From Acidobacterium capsulatum ATCC 51196 (lineage in GTDB: Bacteria > Acidobacteriota > Terriglobia > Terriglobales > Acidobacteriaceae), in NCBI RefSeq assembly GCF_000022565.1, contig NC_012483.1, positions 1,550,001 to 1,614,000 on the forward strand: a stretch of DNA of 64,000 nt, given 5' to 3'. This document shows positions 26,167-34,815 of this stretch, in pieces; the stretch's first letter is position 1; each line of letters opens with the position of its first letter. The translations under genes and the position numbers were made by a program. Under the pieces are notes generated by a model that was not told the DNA's origin, ran no database searches, and saw only the letters and a program-made list of their open reading frames with translations.

Positions 26167-26817
26167 TCATGCATCCAGATCGAAGTATCCCCGTCTCACC
26201 GCCAGCGTAACCGCATGCGTGCGGTCATTCGCACCAAGCTTTGAAAGGATATTTGCAATATGAGACTTTACAGTGTCGGGGCTGATGGACAGCCGCTCCG
26301 CAATCAGTTTGTTGGGAAGGCCGGCAGCCACCTGCCGAAGAATCTCCAGTTCTCGTTTCGACAGTTCATCGTTCGACACATAGATCGCCATCGCCGTTGC
26401 AATTTCAGGAGGAATCACTTTGCGCCCACTATGAACAGAGCGGATCGTGTCCAGAAGATCCCGTCTCATGGAGGTCTTGAGCAGATAGCCGGAAGCTCCG
26501 GCCCTCAGTGCTCGAAGGGCCTGAACATCCCCCTGATAAGTCGTGAGCACAATGATTCGAGCCGCTGGAAAATGACTTCGGATCTGCGCAATCGCCTCCA
26601 CGCCCGAAGCACCGGGCAGGCGCAAATCCATCAGGGTGATGTCCGGCTTGAGTTCCTTGAAGAGCTCTATCGCGGCTTCCGCCGTTTCCGCCTCTCCGCA
26701 CAGCTCCATGTCTGACTGCCCTCGAATCGACGCGGAAACGCCATCCCTGACCATCGGATGGTCATCCACAATCAACACGCGAATGCGGCGCGGCGTCCCG
26801 GCTGTATCCATGCTCAT
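26167..26817 (-). CDS. NarL/LuxR-family response regulator
   Basis: This 216-residue regulator has a receiver domain with the acidic pair IVDDHPMVRDG, phospho-acceptor D64 in ITLMDLRLPGASG and the conserved lysine in SGYLLKTSM. The output is a LuxR-type helix-turn-helix, LSKRELEILRQVAAGLPNKLIAERL then SPDTVKSHIANILSKL. Phosphorylation by the adjacent kinase would switch DNA binding. Its stop overlaps or nearly abuts the kinase gene, so they form one unit, with the aldehyde dehydrogenase as a possible third member. The target genes are not identifiable from sequence; the neighbouring aromatic-acid genes are candidates. Confidence 0.93.
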   Translation of the reverse strand: MSMDTAGTPRRIRVLIVDDHPMVRDGVSASIRGQSDMELCGEAETAEAAIELFKELKPDITLMDLRLPGASGVEAIAQIRSHFPAARIIVLTTYQGDVQALRALRAGASGYLLKTSMRRDLLDTIRSVHSGRKVIPPEIATAMAIYVSNDELSKRELEILRQVAAGLPNKLIAERLSISPDTVKSHIANILSKLGANDRTHAVTLAVRRGYFDLDA

Positions 26818-27047
26818 ATTGTGCCCTATCCCCTAAATGGGCTAGCAGAATTAAGCCCACCTGGGCGTTGGAGGACTTTGGGTTTCAGCAGACAATTCAG
26901 TTGCGACGGTCCTAAAACCTCTTCCGGCACTCTTTTCAAGATTTCAGACATACTGCTGGACGAATACGCAACCGCAGCGTCTTCCAACAGACCTAACAAA
27001 CAGGCTCCGTACACACGAGATCTCGTCACACCAGGATGGGCGTATCC

Positions 27048-27902
27048 ATGATTCCGTCGAACCTTTCAGAAAACCCGAGAAAAGTCCTTCCCTTCCTCGC
27101 ACAGCCAGAGTGGAGCGACGCCGATGTGCGCGAAGAGCTGGAGCGAGTGCTTCAGAGCCGGTTCTTTATAAAATCAGGTAAACTCTGCCGATTCTTACGA
27201 ACTGCTGTCGATTACCTCTTGGCAGGCAAAGCTGAAGTCTTCAAGGAATATATCGTCGGAACGGAGGTCTACGACCGGCCATCTTCTTATGATCCCAACC
27301 TCGACTCGATCGTGCGTACGGAAGCGCGCAGATTACGCGCAAAGTTACGCGAATACTACGCCAGCGCTCCGGCGATAGGCACCGTCAAGATTCATCTTGC
27401 GGTCGGCTCCTATGTACCCGTCATCGAGCGACGTCACATACAGGCTCAACTCTCCGACTCAACCCTCTACGATCTTTCTAGATCACCGGGGAATACGCAC
27501 CATCTGGCGATCTTCCCCTTTCGTACAAAGTCTCTGAACGAGTTGGCACTGCGTAAAACCTGCGATCTAGAAATTGAGTTGACCGAGCACTTGTCGCGGC
27601 ACACTCGAATCAAACTATTTGCAACTTCGCCCGGAGGCGAATGCGATCCCTTCGAGCAACTCCGCCTCTGGCAAAGCTCTGGCGTTGAGTTTGTGGTTGA
27701 CGGCAAGGTCATCCACTTTGGCAATGACATAATCGCGCAGATTCAACTGCTCACTCTTTCCGGCATGATCCTATGGACGAAGAGTTTTGATTGCCGTGCG
27801 CCAGGCAACATTCATCACGAACTTCGATCAAGCCTCCTGACCGCGATATTCGACACTTCATTGCGGGATGAGATGAAACAAGGGACTTCCTTTATCCCGT
27901 AG
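27048..27902 (+). CDS. Uncharacterised sensor-like protein sharing a domain with the 12153 gene
   Basis: A 284-residue protein whose residues 25-125 repeat the domain found at the N-terminus of the frameshifted TPR protein: ELERVLQSRFFIKSGKLCRFL, KEYIVGTEVYDR, SIVRTEARRLRAKLREYY and VGSYVPVIERR. The rest resembles the TolB/FlgO-like part (LAIFPFRTKSLNELALRKTCDLE, VDGKVIHFGNDIIAQIQLLTL), but there is no TPR array and no membrane helix. It is a shortened relative. It stands upstream of the orphan propeller kinase, separated by about 350 bases. The shared domain may be DNA- or nucleotide-binding; this is unproven. Confidence 0.6.
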   Translation: MIPSNLSENPRKVLPFLAQPEWSDADVREELERVLQSRFFIKSGKLCRFLRTAVDYLLAGKAEVFKEYIVGTEVYDRPSSYDPNLDSIVRTEARRLRAKLREYYASAPAIGTVKIHLAVGSYVPVIERRHIQAQLSDSTLYDLSRSPGNTHHLAIFPFRTKSLNELALRKTCDLEIELTEHLSRHTRIKLFATSPGGECDPFEQLRLWQSSGVEFVVDGKVIHFGNDIIAQIQLLTLSGMILWTKSFDCRAPGNIHHELRSSLLTAIFDTSLRDEMKQGTSFIP

Positions 27903-28258
27903 GTAGACAGGAAGCGAATGAGGCTTTACATCAACGCCAGATGTATCGCTGCTTCAAAGGAGTTGCGCAAGCTGATTAAGGAAAGATCCGTTCTTCGAGA
28001 CAGCGCGAAATCACTCTTTGGAATTGAAGCGAATGCAAAATTCGCTATTGAATAGTGATTGCCGCCGGAACTGGCAGCGAGCGCGCATAGCCTGTCCGTT
28101 GCAGAGATACAGAATGCGTAGAAATGTGAATTGCTGGTATTCGGCTCGGCCTTGTGACGACCAGAGTATCTACTCACTCGGAAGGGCTGGAGAACTGCCC
28201 TGCCCTCGATATCGAACGATTCATCAGAACCGATTCAGATCTGAAATCCTGCCTTAAA
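27903..28258. other. Spacer without recognisable gene
   Basis: About 356 bases before the second propeller kinase. The frame of that kinase is open back to 28154, and its true start is unclear (28154, 28259 or 28295). I see no RNA gene, repeat or convincing palindrome here. Confidence 0.4.
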
Positions 28259-31200
28259 ATGAGGAAACTGACCTTGACCCATCAGGACCCGTGGATGACG
28301 ATGGGGAACTTCGCCTTTGTGATTGTTGGTTTCCGATGCCCTAACCTCGCAGGGCTGAGCGGTGCGAGACTCGCCCGGAGAATCGCAAAGATACTCCTGT
28401 GCTTGCTTCTCCTGGTTTGCTATGAAGCTCCGAAAGCCTTATCACAAATGCGGTCGCTCGATGTATCGCAGTATCTGCACACTTCGTGGACGGCGCAACA
28501 GGGATATTTCCGCGGCGTCGGGATCAGCAACAACGCAATCGCGCAGACGGCTGATGGATATCTCTGGTTCCTGAGTCCCACCGGAGTATTTCGCTTCGAC
28601 GGCGTGCGGTTTGTAGACTGGAAACCGCCGAACGGCGGCCAATTGCCCGGCAGCCCTCCCACTCAACTGCTGGCGTCCCGGGATGGAAGTCTTTGGATTG
28701 GCGGTGACGGAGTCGCACAGCTCAGGCCAGACGGGACCTGGCATCGCTATCGCGCGTTGAATGCGCTCAGGAGGGTGCGGCTGGCGGAAGATAGAGACGG
28801 CGTGATCTGGGTGGGCGCGGAAAATAGCCCCACGCCGACCGGCTTTTCGCTATTTTCAATCGATCACGGAGAAGTAATCGCTCATAGGCTCCCCGAATTT
28901 GCCGGATTAGGCCTTACTCCCTTTCTTGCGGATAAGGAAGGAAGATTGTGGGCAGACAGCAAAAAAGGGATATGGCAGCTTCTTCCCGGCCTTCCGAAAC
29001 TGGTCCTGAATAAGACAGTGCCAACGCCTGTATTCTGCGAGGATGCCGCAGGGGAACTGTTGTTTGCAGAGAGAGGCAGAGTTATGAAGCTCACAGCCCA
29101 AGGGACTGTTGAGGATTACTTTGGAAAGCTGCAATCGTCTCCACTCAATGTGCGAACTATGATGCGGGACAGGGATGGTGGGCTCTGGATTGGGACCTTT
29201 GGACAAGGAATCGTTCACTTCCATGAAGGCCGCCTGGATCATTTCACCTCTGTCGATGGTCTCTCCTCAGATACCGCGGAGTCGATCTTTCAAGACCGAG
29301 AGGGAAACGTGTGGGTGACGTCACCTGACAGCATTGACGAGTTCACCCGGCCCGCGGTGCCAAGGCTGACCCGCAGCGAGGGGTTGTCAGCTGATTCAAT
29401 TTTCTCAGTTCTCACTGACCGGCGCGGGAGAACATGGGTGGGAACATCCGACGGGTTCAATGAGATTGTTCGCGGCCACATCCGTCGTCCGGGAGGCCAA
29501 ATCCAGGGCGATGCCGGGCTTGCAATGGGAGAAACTCGCACTGCAGGGCTGATTCTGACGACACACATTCGCGGTGAGATGGCAGAGGGACATGCAGGGC
29601 GAGCGCCCTCTGGCACTCCCGGCATCTTCTGGCTTGAGGGGTACAAGAATGTATTCTCGGTCACGGAAGATAACGATGGGACCCTCTGGGCAGTGAGCGA
29701 GCAGTCAGGTTTGCTGCATCTTCATAAGAACGGGAAACTGATAAAGGCCATCAAGGATCCTGACAGGGGCGACTTTCCCGTATCGGTGGCCTTTGACCGG
29801 ATGAGGGACAGCGTCTGGTTCAGCACACATAATGGAAAGCTCTTTCTCTTCAAAAGAGGAAAGATTCTGGAACACTATGGTGCAGCGGAAGGACTGGGCC
29901 GCGGCGCCGTTCGAATCGACGAAGTCGACGACGACGGTGGTCTTTGGATAGCTTCAAAATCCGGCTTGGTCCACCTGCAAAATCACAAGATATCCATCCT
30001 GGGCAGGAAGAATGGGCTGCCCTGCCAAAACGTACATTGGATGCGTCGTGACCGCGATCATCATATCTGGCTCTACACCGGATGCGGCCTTATCAGTTTC
30101 TCCGAACAGGATCTTTCTTCCTGGATCGCGCAGCCTTCCAGGTCCGTGAAAGTAACAAACTATCTAGACAATACCGACGGCGTGGAGAACGCCGCAGTCG
30201 GCGGCTGGTACGCACCTCAAAACACGATGACCGCCGATGGGCGCATCTTGTTTGCGATGCGAACCGGTCTGGGCGTTTTAGATCCTCGCGATCTGAATCG
30301 AAATCCGCTCCCCCCTCCGGTGCATATTGAGGGTATCGCCGCGGATGGCCATGAAACGGCCATTGCGCATGACGTATTCTTGCCTGCGAACACGGCCGTG
30401 ATCCACATCGAATATACGGCGCTCAGCTTTGCAGCACCGCGAAAGGTGCTGTTTCGTTATAAATTATTCGGCTATGACAAGACTTGGAGCCAACCCGCCT
30501 CGTTGCGCGAAGTGACCTATACGAATCTCCCCCCACGACATTACCTTTTCAAGGTGATTGCGAGCAATAACAGTGGTGTCTGGAATGAACGAGGCGCCAT
30601 TGTTAGTTTTAGCGTACTGCCCGCCTGGTATCAGACGCTTTGGTTCAAAGTAGCTGTTTCGCTCGCAATAATTCTTTTCCTTTGGGCTGCCATCCAATAT
30701 CGGATTTACCGCACCGAGCAACAAGTTCGCTCACGCTTTGAAGCGCAGATGTCTGAGCGCATGCGCATCGCGCGTGAACTGCACGACACGCTGCTGCAAT
30801 CCTTGCAGGGACTGATTCTGAGCGTTTCCGCCTTCTCGGCAGGGGCCACTGCGCCCGCTCGCGTCCGCGATGATATGGAGGGCGCTCTGGATCGCGCCGA
30901 AGAACTACTTGTGTTAGGTAGAGACCGCATTCGCGATCTGCGCGCCGACGATCTTGCCAAAAACAATCTGGCGAGTGAGCTTCACGAATTGGCTCGGCCA
31001 TTCGGCTCGCATGCTCGACCTCAGGTTGATGTGAGTATTCACGGAAAGCTACGAGTACTGAATCCGATGGTGCAAGAGGAAGTGATGTGGGTCATGCGGG
31101 AGGCAATCTCAAACGCCCGGCAGCACTCCGGGGCAGCCCATATCTACGTGCAACTGAGATACGGCTTCTGGAGATTGCGCTGCATAGTGCAGGACGACGG

Positions 31201-31390
31201 GCAAGGAATGGAGCGGGATTCACTATTGGAGCAAAAGTCCGGGCACTTCGGTATGCTAGGCATGAGGGAACGCTCCAAACGCATCCATGGCCGCTTGAAT
31301 ATTCATAGTGTGAAGGGATACGGCACAACCATAAGTCTAGCTGTGCCGGCACGGATTGCTTTCGGCGCGCACAAAAAGCTCAGCTGGTAA
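28259..31390 (+). CDS. Orphan two-component-propeller sensor histidine kinase
   Basis: About 1,043 residues, built like the kinase at 23082. It has an N-terminal membrane/signal segment (ILLCLLLLVCYEAPKALSQ), Reg_prop blades (DGYLWFLSPTGVFRFDG, DGGLWIGTFGQGIVHFHEG, RGRTWVGTSDGFNEI), a Y_Y_Y domain (LFRYKLFGYDKTW, RHYLFKVIASNNSGVW) and a membrane helix (VAVSLAIILFLWAAIQY). The H-box is ARELHDTLLQSLQGLILSV and the ATPase motifs are REAISNARQHS, DDGQGMERD and GHFGMLGMRERS. No response regulator lies beside it. No start has a good ribosome-binding site; 28259 is a compromise. Third-position AT content is higher than in the right half of the window. Confidence 0.87.
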   Translation: MRKLTLTHQDPWMTMGNFAFVIVGFRCPNLAGLSGARLARRIAKILLCLLLLVCYEAPKALSQMRSLDVSQYLHTSWTAQQGYFRGVGISNNAIAQTADGYLWFLSPTGVFRFDGVRFVDWKPPNGGQLPGSPPTQLLASRDGSLWIGGDGVAQLRPDGTWHRYRALNALRRVRLAEDRDGVIWVGAENSPTPTGFSLFSIDHGEVIAHRLPEFAGLGLTPFLADKEGRLWADSKKGIWQLLPGLPKLVLNKTVPTPVFCEDAAGELLFAERGRVMKLTAQGTVEDYFGKLQSSPLNVRTMMRDRDGGLWIGTFGQGIVHFHEGRLDHFTSVDGLSSDTAESIFQDREGNVWVTSPDSIDEFTRPAVPRLTRSEGLSADSIFSVLTDRRGRTWVGTSDGFNEIVRGHIRRPGGQIQGDAGLAMGETRTAGLILTTHIRGEMAEGHAGRAPSGTPGIFWLEGYKNVFSVTEDNDGTLWAVSEQSGLLHLHKNGKLIKAIKDPDRGDFPVSVAFDRMRDSVWFSTHNGKLFLFKRGKILEHYGAAEGLGRGAVRIDEVDDDGGLWIASKSGLVHLQNHKISILGRKNGLPCQNVHWMRRDRDHHIWLYTGCGLISFSEQDLSSWIAQPSRSVKVTNYLDNTDGVENAAVGGWYAPQNTMTADGRILFAMRTGLGVLDPRDLNRNPLPPPVHIEGIAADGHETAIAHDVFLPANTAVIHIEYTALSFAAPRKVLFRYKLFGYDKTWSQPASLREVTYTNLPPRHYLFKVIASNNSGVWNERGAIVSFSVLPAWYQTLWFKVAVSLAIILFLWAAIQYRIYRTEQQVRSRFEAQMSERMRIARELHDTLLQSLQGLILSVSAFSAGATAPARVRDDMEGALDRAEELLVLGRDRIRDLRADDLAKNNLASELHELARPFGSHARPQVDVSIHGKLRVLNPMVQEEVMWVMREAISNARQHSGAAHIYVQLRYGFWRLRCIVQDDGQGMERDSLLEQKSGHFGMLGMRERSKRIHGRLNIHSVKGYGTTISLAVPARIAFGAHKKLSW

Positions 31391-31462
31391 TTTCAGAGCA
31401 ATACAATACGGTCATGCAGCCTGACTGAAAGACCTAGAAAAACAGTACCAGTTAGTATGACT

Positions 31463-31625
31463 TCAATGGTCAAGCTCGATTTCTGCTAACGGGAGTAGGT
31501 CATTCTCGCGCGCGATCCACACATAAAGCGTGGGCAAAAGAAAGATACTCATCAAGAGGTTTGCGATCAATCCACCGACGATCGCAATTGCAAAAGGCCG
31601 TTGCGTGTCCGAACCGATTGGCCTA
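31463..31625 (-). pseudogene. C-terminal scrap of an RND heavy-metal efflux pump (CzcA/CusA type)
   Basis: Reading leftward, the frame gives GSDTQRPFAIAIVGGLIANL, then LLMSIFLLPTLYVWIAREND, and a stop at 31463. This is the last membrane helix and tail of HME-type RND pumps. Similarity begins only about 25 bases from the IS3-family copy; the other thousand residues are absent. The piece is therefore a relic left after the IS3 insertion and a deletion or rearrangement. No intact metal-efflux genes are nearby. Confidence 0.75.
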
Positions 31626-31676
31626 CCCGGTAATTTGTACCAGCGAGATTGTTAGTGTAGCGCAGCGGTGAAGGGC

Positions 31677-32570
31677 CTAGTTTTCCTGTACCAAGTCTGA
31701 TGTTAGTCCGCGGCTGTTTCTGGTTTCAGCCAGTATGCGGCTAGCCGCATACTGGCTGGCGAACTCGCTTGGTGTCCTATCCGCGAGAGATGCGTGAGGA
31801 CGACTCTCATTGTATTCTTTTCTCCAGGCTTCGATCAGTACCTTGGCTTCCCGCAGATCAGCGAACCAGTGTGTATTCAGGCACTCGGATCGGAAGGTGC
31901 CGTTGAAACCTTCCACGAAAGCGTTATCGGTCGGCTTACCCGGCCTCGAGAAGTCTATCTTGGTGTTGTTGCGGTAAGCCCATAAATCCATAGCCTGCGA
32001 GGTGAACTCGCTCCCGTTGTCACAGAACAGTATTTTCGGCACACCGCGTTCTTGCTTCACGCGGTTCAGCGTACGCACCACGTCTTCTCCCTTCAGGCTC
32101 TGCCCAGCTTCGATGACCACGGCCTCTCGTGTGTAGACATCAACGATCGTCAATGAACGAAACCTCGTGCCGCCCTGTAACTGGTCGGACACGAAGTCCA
32201 TGCTCCAGGCCTGATCCGGAGCCGTGGCCTTGAACTTCTCCGCCCGCGACCGTGATGCCTTGTGCTTGCCCGCTGGTCGCATGCGCTGCAGACAGAGGCC
32301 TTCTTCGCAGTACAACGGGTACACGAGGTACCTGCCTACGTTCCAGCCTTCGCGGTTCAACAGAACCCGGATCTTGCGATATCCATAGCGCACTCTCGAT
32401 TGCGCAATCTCCCGGATACGCATCCGCAGCTCCGTTCGTGGATCCAGGCAACTCCGATAACGATATGTCGCTCGTGGAACGCATAAAACCCGGCAGGCCC
32501 TGCGTTCCGCTACTCCGTGCATCCGTTCCAGATGCTCCACCATCGGCCCACGCCCCGAAGGCTTCACCAT
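31677..32570 (-). CDS. IS3-family transposase OrfB (DDE integrase core)
   Basis: About 297 residues. An HTH_21-like N-terminus (GVAERRACRVLCVPRATYRYR, then RYGYRKIRVLLNREGW) precedes the rve integrase core with D in AWSMDFVSDQL, D in LFCDNGSEFTS and E in NAFVEGFNGTFRSECL. It is expressed as a fusion with OrfA by a -1 slip at TCAAAAAAATGG near 32572-32580, or from the ATG of MVKPSG. The frame is complete and all three catalytic residues are present, so it could be active. Confidence 0.9.
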   Translation of the reverse strand: MVKPSGRGPMVEHLERMHGVAERRACRVLCVPRATYRYRSCLDPRTELRMRIREIAQSRVRYGYRKIRVLLNREGWNVGRYLVYPLYCEEGLCLQRMRPAGKHKASRSRAEKFKATAPDQAWSMDFVSDQLQGGTRFRSLTIVDVYTREAVVIEAGQSLKGEDVVRTLNRVKQERGVPKILFCDNGSEFTSQAMDLWAYRNNTKIDFSRPGKPTDNAFVEGFNGTFRSECLNTHWFADLREAKVLIEAWRKEYNESRPHASLADRTPSEFASQYAASRILAETRNSRGLTSDLVQEN

Positions 32571-32830
32571 TTTTTTGAGAGCACATCCTGCAACATCGTC
32601 TTGTCCAGCGTCAGGTCCGCCACCAAGCGCTTCAGTCGCTGGTTCTCTTCCTGCAACTGCGCCATCTGCCGGACCTGATCCACTTCCAGACCTGCGTACT
32701 TCGCCTTCCATCGGTAGAACGTCTGCTCGCTGATCGCAGCCTTCCGGATCACCTCCGCGACCGGGACTCCAACCTGCGCCTGCTTCAACACGCCTATGAT
32801 CTGTTCCACACTGAAGCGCTTCTTCTTCAT
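32564..32830 (-). CDS. IS3-family transposase OrfA (helix-turn-helix)
   Basis: An 88-residue protein starting MKKKRFSVEQIIGVLKQAQ, with the HTH_Tnp_1 domain (VAEVIRKAAISEQTFYRWKAK) and a C-terminal leucine-zipper-like coil (QLQEENQRLKRLVADLTLDK) used for dimerising. It overlaps OrfB by seven bases with a run of A that supports frameshifting. The protein binds the element ends and, fused to OrfB, forms the transposase. The first codons resemble the remnant at 5906, but the rest of that copy is lost. Confidence 0.88.
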   Translation of the reverse strand: MKKKRFSVEQIIGVLKQAQVGVPVAEVIRKAAISEQTFYRWKAKYAGLEVDQVRQMAQLQEENQRLKRLVADLTLDKTMLQDVLSKKW

Positions 32831-32881
32831 CAGCCAACCCTCCGCCTTCAAAGGCTCAGTTCTGGCCGAAGACTAACATTT

Positions 32882-33122
32882 CAACTGGATCAGGAATAAA
32901 GAGGCCGATCACAAGCTGAATTTCCAGATTCTCCGGCGGACGATCGCCACGAGGGCGCAGAATCTGGGATCGGTAAAGGATATTCAATCCCACTTGCGGC
33001 ATTCGCGGGCTGATACTACGGCCAACGAGTACATGCAGGCATTACCTGAAAGCGTGCAGCAGATGGTCGGATCGGTCTATGCGATGCTCACTCTAGAGGA
33101 GGGTTCGCCGATGGTAAATTGA
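32882..33122 (+). pseudogene. Tyrosine integrase, C-terminal remnant
   Basis: Right after the IS3 end, a frame reads LNFQILRRTIATRAQNLGSV, then KDIQSHLRHSRADTTANEYMQ and a tail to the stop at 33120. The LRR arginine, the HLRHS histidine and the EYM tyrosine are the second half of the tyrosine-recombinase active site. The N-terminal three quarters are missing, removed with the IS3 insertion. It points at the 3' end of the tRNA-Val gene 60 bases away, the usual place for the integrase of a tRNA-inserted island. Confidence 0.82.
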
Positions 33123-33182
33123 AAATTTGCCACCAAATGCCACCAAATGCTCTCGGGCACTTCTTCTAAGTTGTTGATTCTA

Positions 33183-33257
33183 TGGTGGGCGCAGCAGGAT
33201 TCGAACCTACGACTTCCACCGTGTGAAGGTGGCACTCTACCGCTGAGTTATGCGCCC
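33183..33257 (-). tRNA. tRNA-Val (anticodon CAC)
   Basis: The minus strand folds into a full cloverleaf of 75 bases: acceptor GGGCGCA/TGCGCCC, D arm ACTC-AGCGGTA-GAGT, anticodon stem CCACC/GGTGG with loop TTCACAC giving CAC, and T arm GTAGG-TTCGAAT-CCTGC. The 3' CCA is encoded. It reads valine codon GTG. The integrase remnant lies just beyond its 3' end, so the 3' part probably served as an attachment site. Confidence 0.95.
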
Positions 33258-33547
33258 TTGAGGAGGGGTGTCGGTAATCGTTAGATTACCATTCGCGCGG
33301 CTCGTTGCCAACGCACGCTCCCTGTAAAATCATCCTCAGCGGACGCATGCCTCCCGGGGACCTCCATTCAGACCGCCCCACGCCCCCGGCCCATTCCGGC
33401 CAGCAGCCCCATGCGCACGGTCCCGGCTCCGCCCGCCCGGACTCCTCAGGCAGCAGCTCCCCCAAACCCAATCATTCCGCGCAGGATTCGCCCGCTCCCG
33501 GTTCAAACTCACCGCAACTCTCTGAAGAAGATTGTGTCCAAACGGAT

Positions 33548-34234
33548 ATGGCGACCCTGGCAGCCAGTCCGGCATTGGAACGCCCCCGCACCGCGCGGCG
33601 CCCGGCGCAGACCCCTGAGGCAACCGCGCCGGCGCGTCCTGCCGTCGCAGCCGTCGTGGATGAAGACTCCGCCATCATGCTGCAGGTGCGGGCCGGCGAC
33701 GACGCAGCCTTCAACTCATTAGTGGAGAAGTACCACCGGCCCATCATCCACTTCATGTTCCGCATGGTGCATAACCAGGCCATCGCCGAAGAGCTGGCGC
33801 AGGAGGTCTTCCTGCGCGTCTACCGCTCGCGCGAAACCTACCGGGCCGAGGCGCGCTTCTCCACCTGGCTCTATCGCATCGCCACCAATCTCGGCGTCAA
33901 CCACGCGCGCGACACCCGGCATGAGCGCAACGCGCACACCGTCTACCTCGACGAGCAGGACGCAGAGACCGGCACCACCCCCGACGTGGCCGACGCCCGC
34001 CCCACCGCCGAGCAGGATCTGGTGCAGGGCGAGCGCCTCAAGGCCATTCGCCAGCAGATCATGGCTCTGCCCGAGCGCCAGCGCAGCGCCGTGCTCATGC
34101 ACAAATATCAGGGGCTCGACTACAAACAGATCGGTGAGGTGCTCAAGCTGAGCGAGTCCGCCACCAAATCGCTCCTCTTCCGCGCCTACCAGACGCTGCG
34201 CGAGCGCCTGAAAAGCTTCGTAGAGGAGAATTGA
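33548..34234 (+). CDS. ECF RNA polymerase sigma factor (RpoE-like)
   Basis: About 228 residues. Region 2 is FNSLVEKYHRPIIHFMFRMV, AIAEELAQEVFLRVYRSRETY and ARFSTWLYRIATNLGVNHAR. Region 4 is LPERQRSAVLMHKYQGLDY with the helix-turn-helix KQIGEVLKLSESATKSLLFRAYQTLRERL. The frame is open further upstream through a proline-rich stretch; I start at MATLAASP but 33347 is also possible. The following gene encodes an anti-sigma-like protein 9 bases later, and a DUF3106 protein follows, a set likely to respond to envelope stress. Confidence 0.88.
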   Translation: MATLAASPALERPRTARRPAQTPEATAPARPAVAAVVDEDSAIMLQVRAGDDAAFNSLVEKYHRPIIHFMFRMVHNQAIAEELAQEVFLRVYRSRETYRAEARFSTWLYRIATNLGVNHARDTRHERNAHTVYLDEQDAETGTTPDVADARPTAEQDLVQGERLKAIRQQIMALPERQRSAVLMHKYQGLDYKQIGEVLKLSESATKSLLFRAYQTLRERLKSFVEEN

Positions 34235-34243
34235 GGAAACACC

Positions 34244-34735
34244 ATGACTTGTCACAACGCAAAGTCACACTTTGAAGAACTGGTGCTCTCTGGCCAGCCG
34301 GCGTCCCCGGCCGTGCGTGAGCATCTGGCTTCCTGCGAGGGCTGCCGCCACGAGTGGCAGCAGATGCAGGCCACCCTCGCCCTGCTCGACGAGTGGCAGA
34401 CGCCTGCGGCCAACCCCTACTTCGCGGTTCGCATGCAGGCACGCCTGCGAGAGGAGCAGCAGGCGCGCCCCGCCGGATGGCTGGAGCGCCTGCGCCTGCG
34501 CGTCCTCTACGGCAACCGCCATCTGCGCCCGCTCGCCGCCGGAGCCTTCGCCCTGGCGCTGCTGCTCGGCGGCGGAGCCTATGCCGGCATTGAGACGCTG
34601 GCCAGCCATCAGGCCGTCGTCACGCCGCAGTCGGCTACGCTGCGCGACCTGCAATCGCTCGATCAGAACGCTCAGGTCTTCCAGCAGCTCAACGCGCTCG
34701 ACGGCACCACAGACGGCTCCGCCGGCAGCATGTAA
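34244..34735 (+). CDS. Anti-sigma factor with zinc-finger-like N-terminus
   Basis: A 163-residue protein. The cytoplasmic N-terminus has the ZAS pattern HFEELVLSGQ...VREHLASCEGCRHEW, with histidine and CxxC zinc ligands. One membrane helix follows at about residues 95-115 (LAAGAFALALLLGGGAYAGI), then a short outer tail. Such proteins hold the ECF factor encoded nine bases upstream until a signal triggers release or cleavage. The next gene is 80 bases further on the same strand. The family reading is sound; the signal is unknown. Confidence 0.85.
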   Translation: MTCHNAKSHFEELVLSGQPASPAVREHLASCEGCRHEWQQMQATLALLDEWQTPAANPYFAVRMQARLREEQQARPAGWLERLRLRVLYGNRHLRPLAAGAFALALLLGGGAYAGIETLASHQAVVTPQSATLRDLQSLDQNAQVFQQLNALDGTTDGSAGSM

Positions 34736-34815
34736 GCGCACTGGCCAGCCTCGCAGAGTGGCGGCCATGATAGAAGTAAAAGGACTTTGCCTGGTTCCCC
34801 CGGAGATTCACTGAC

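Larger units (their letters stand above)
31650..32878 (-). mobile_element. IS3-family insertion sequence, about 1.23 kb
   Basis: Inward-facing ends TGTTAGTGTAGCGCAG (from 31650) and TGTTAGTCTTCGGCCAG (reverse strand from 32878) form the terminal inverted repeat, with the TG start common to IS3. The element contains orfA and orfB in overlapping frames on the minus strand. The flanks are a truncated RND gene on the left and a truncated integrase on the right. No target duplication is visible, which fits recombination or deletion after insertion. Confidence 0.82.

Noticed and set aside
33120-33182. Possible CRISPR-like repeat GCCACCAAAT
   Set aside because: Only two adjacent 10-base copies without spacers; better seen as part of an attachment-site neighbourhood.
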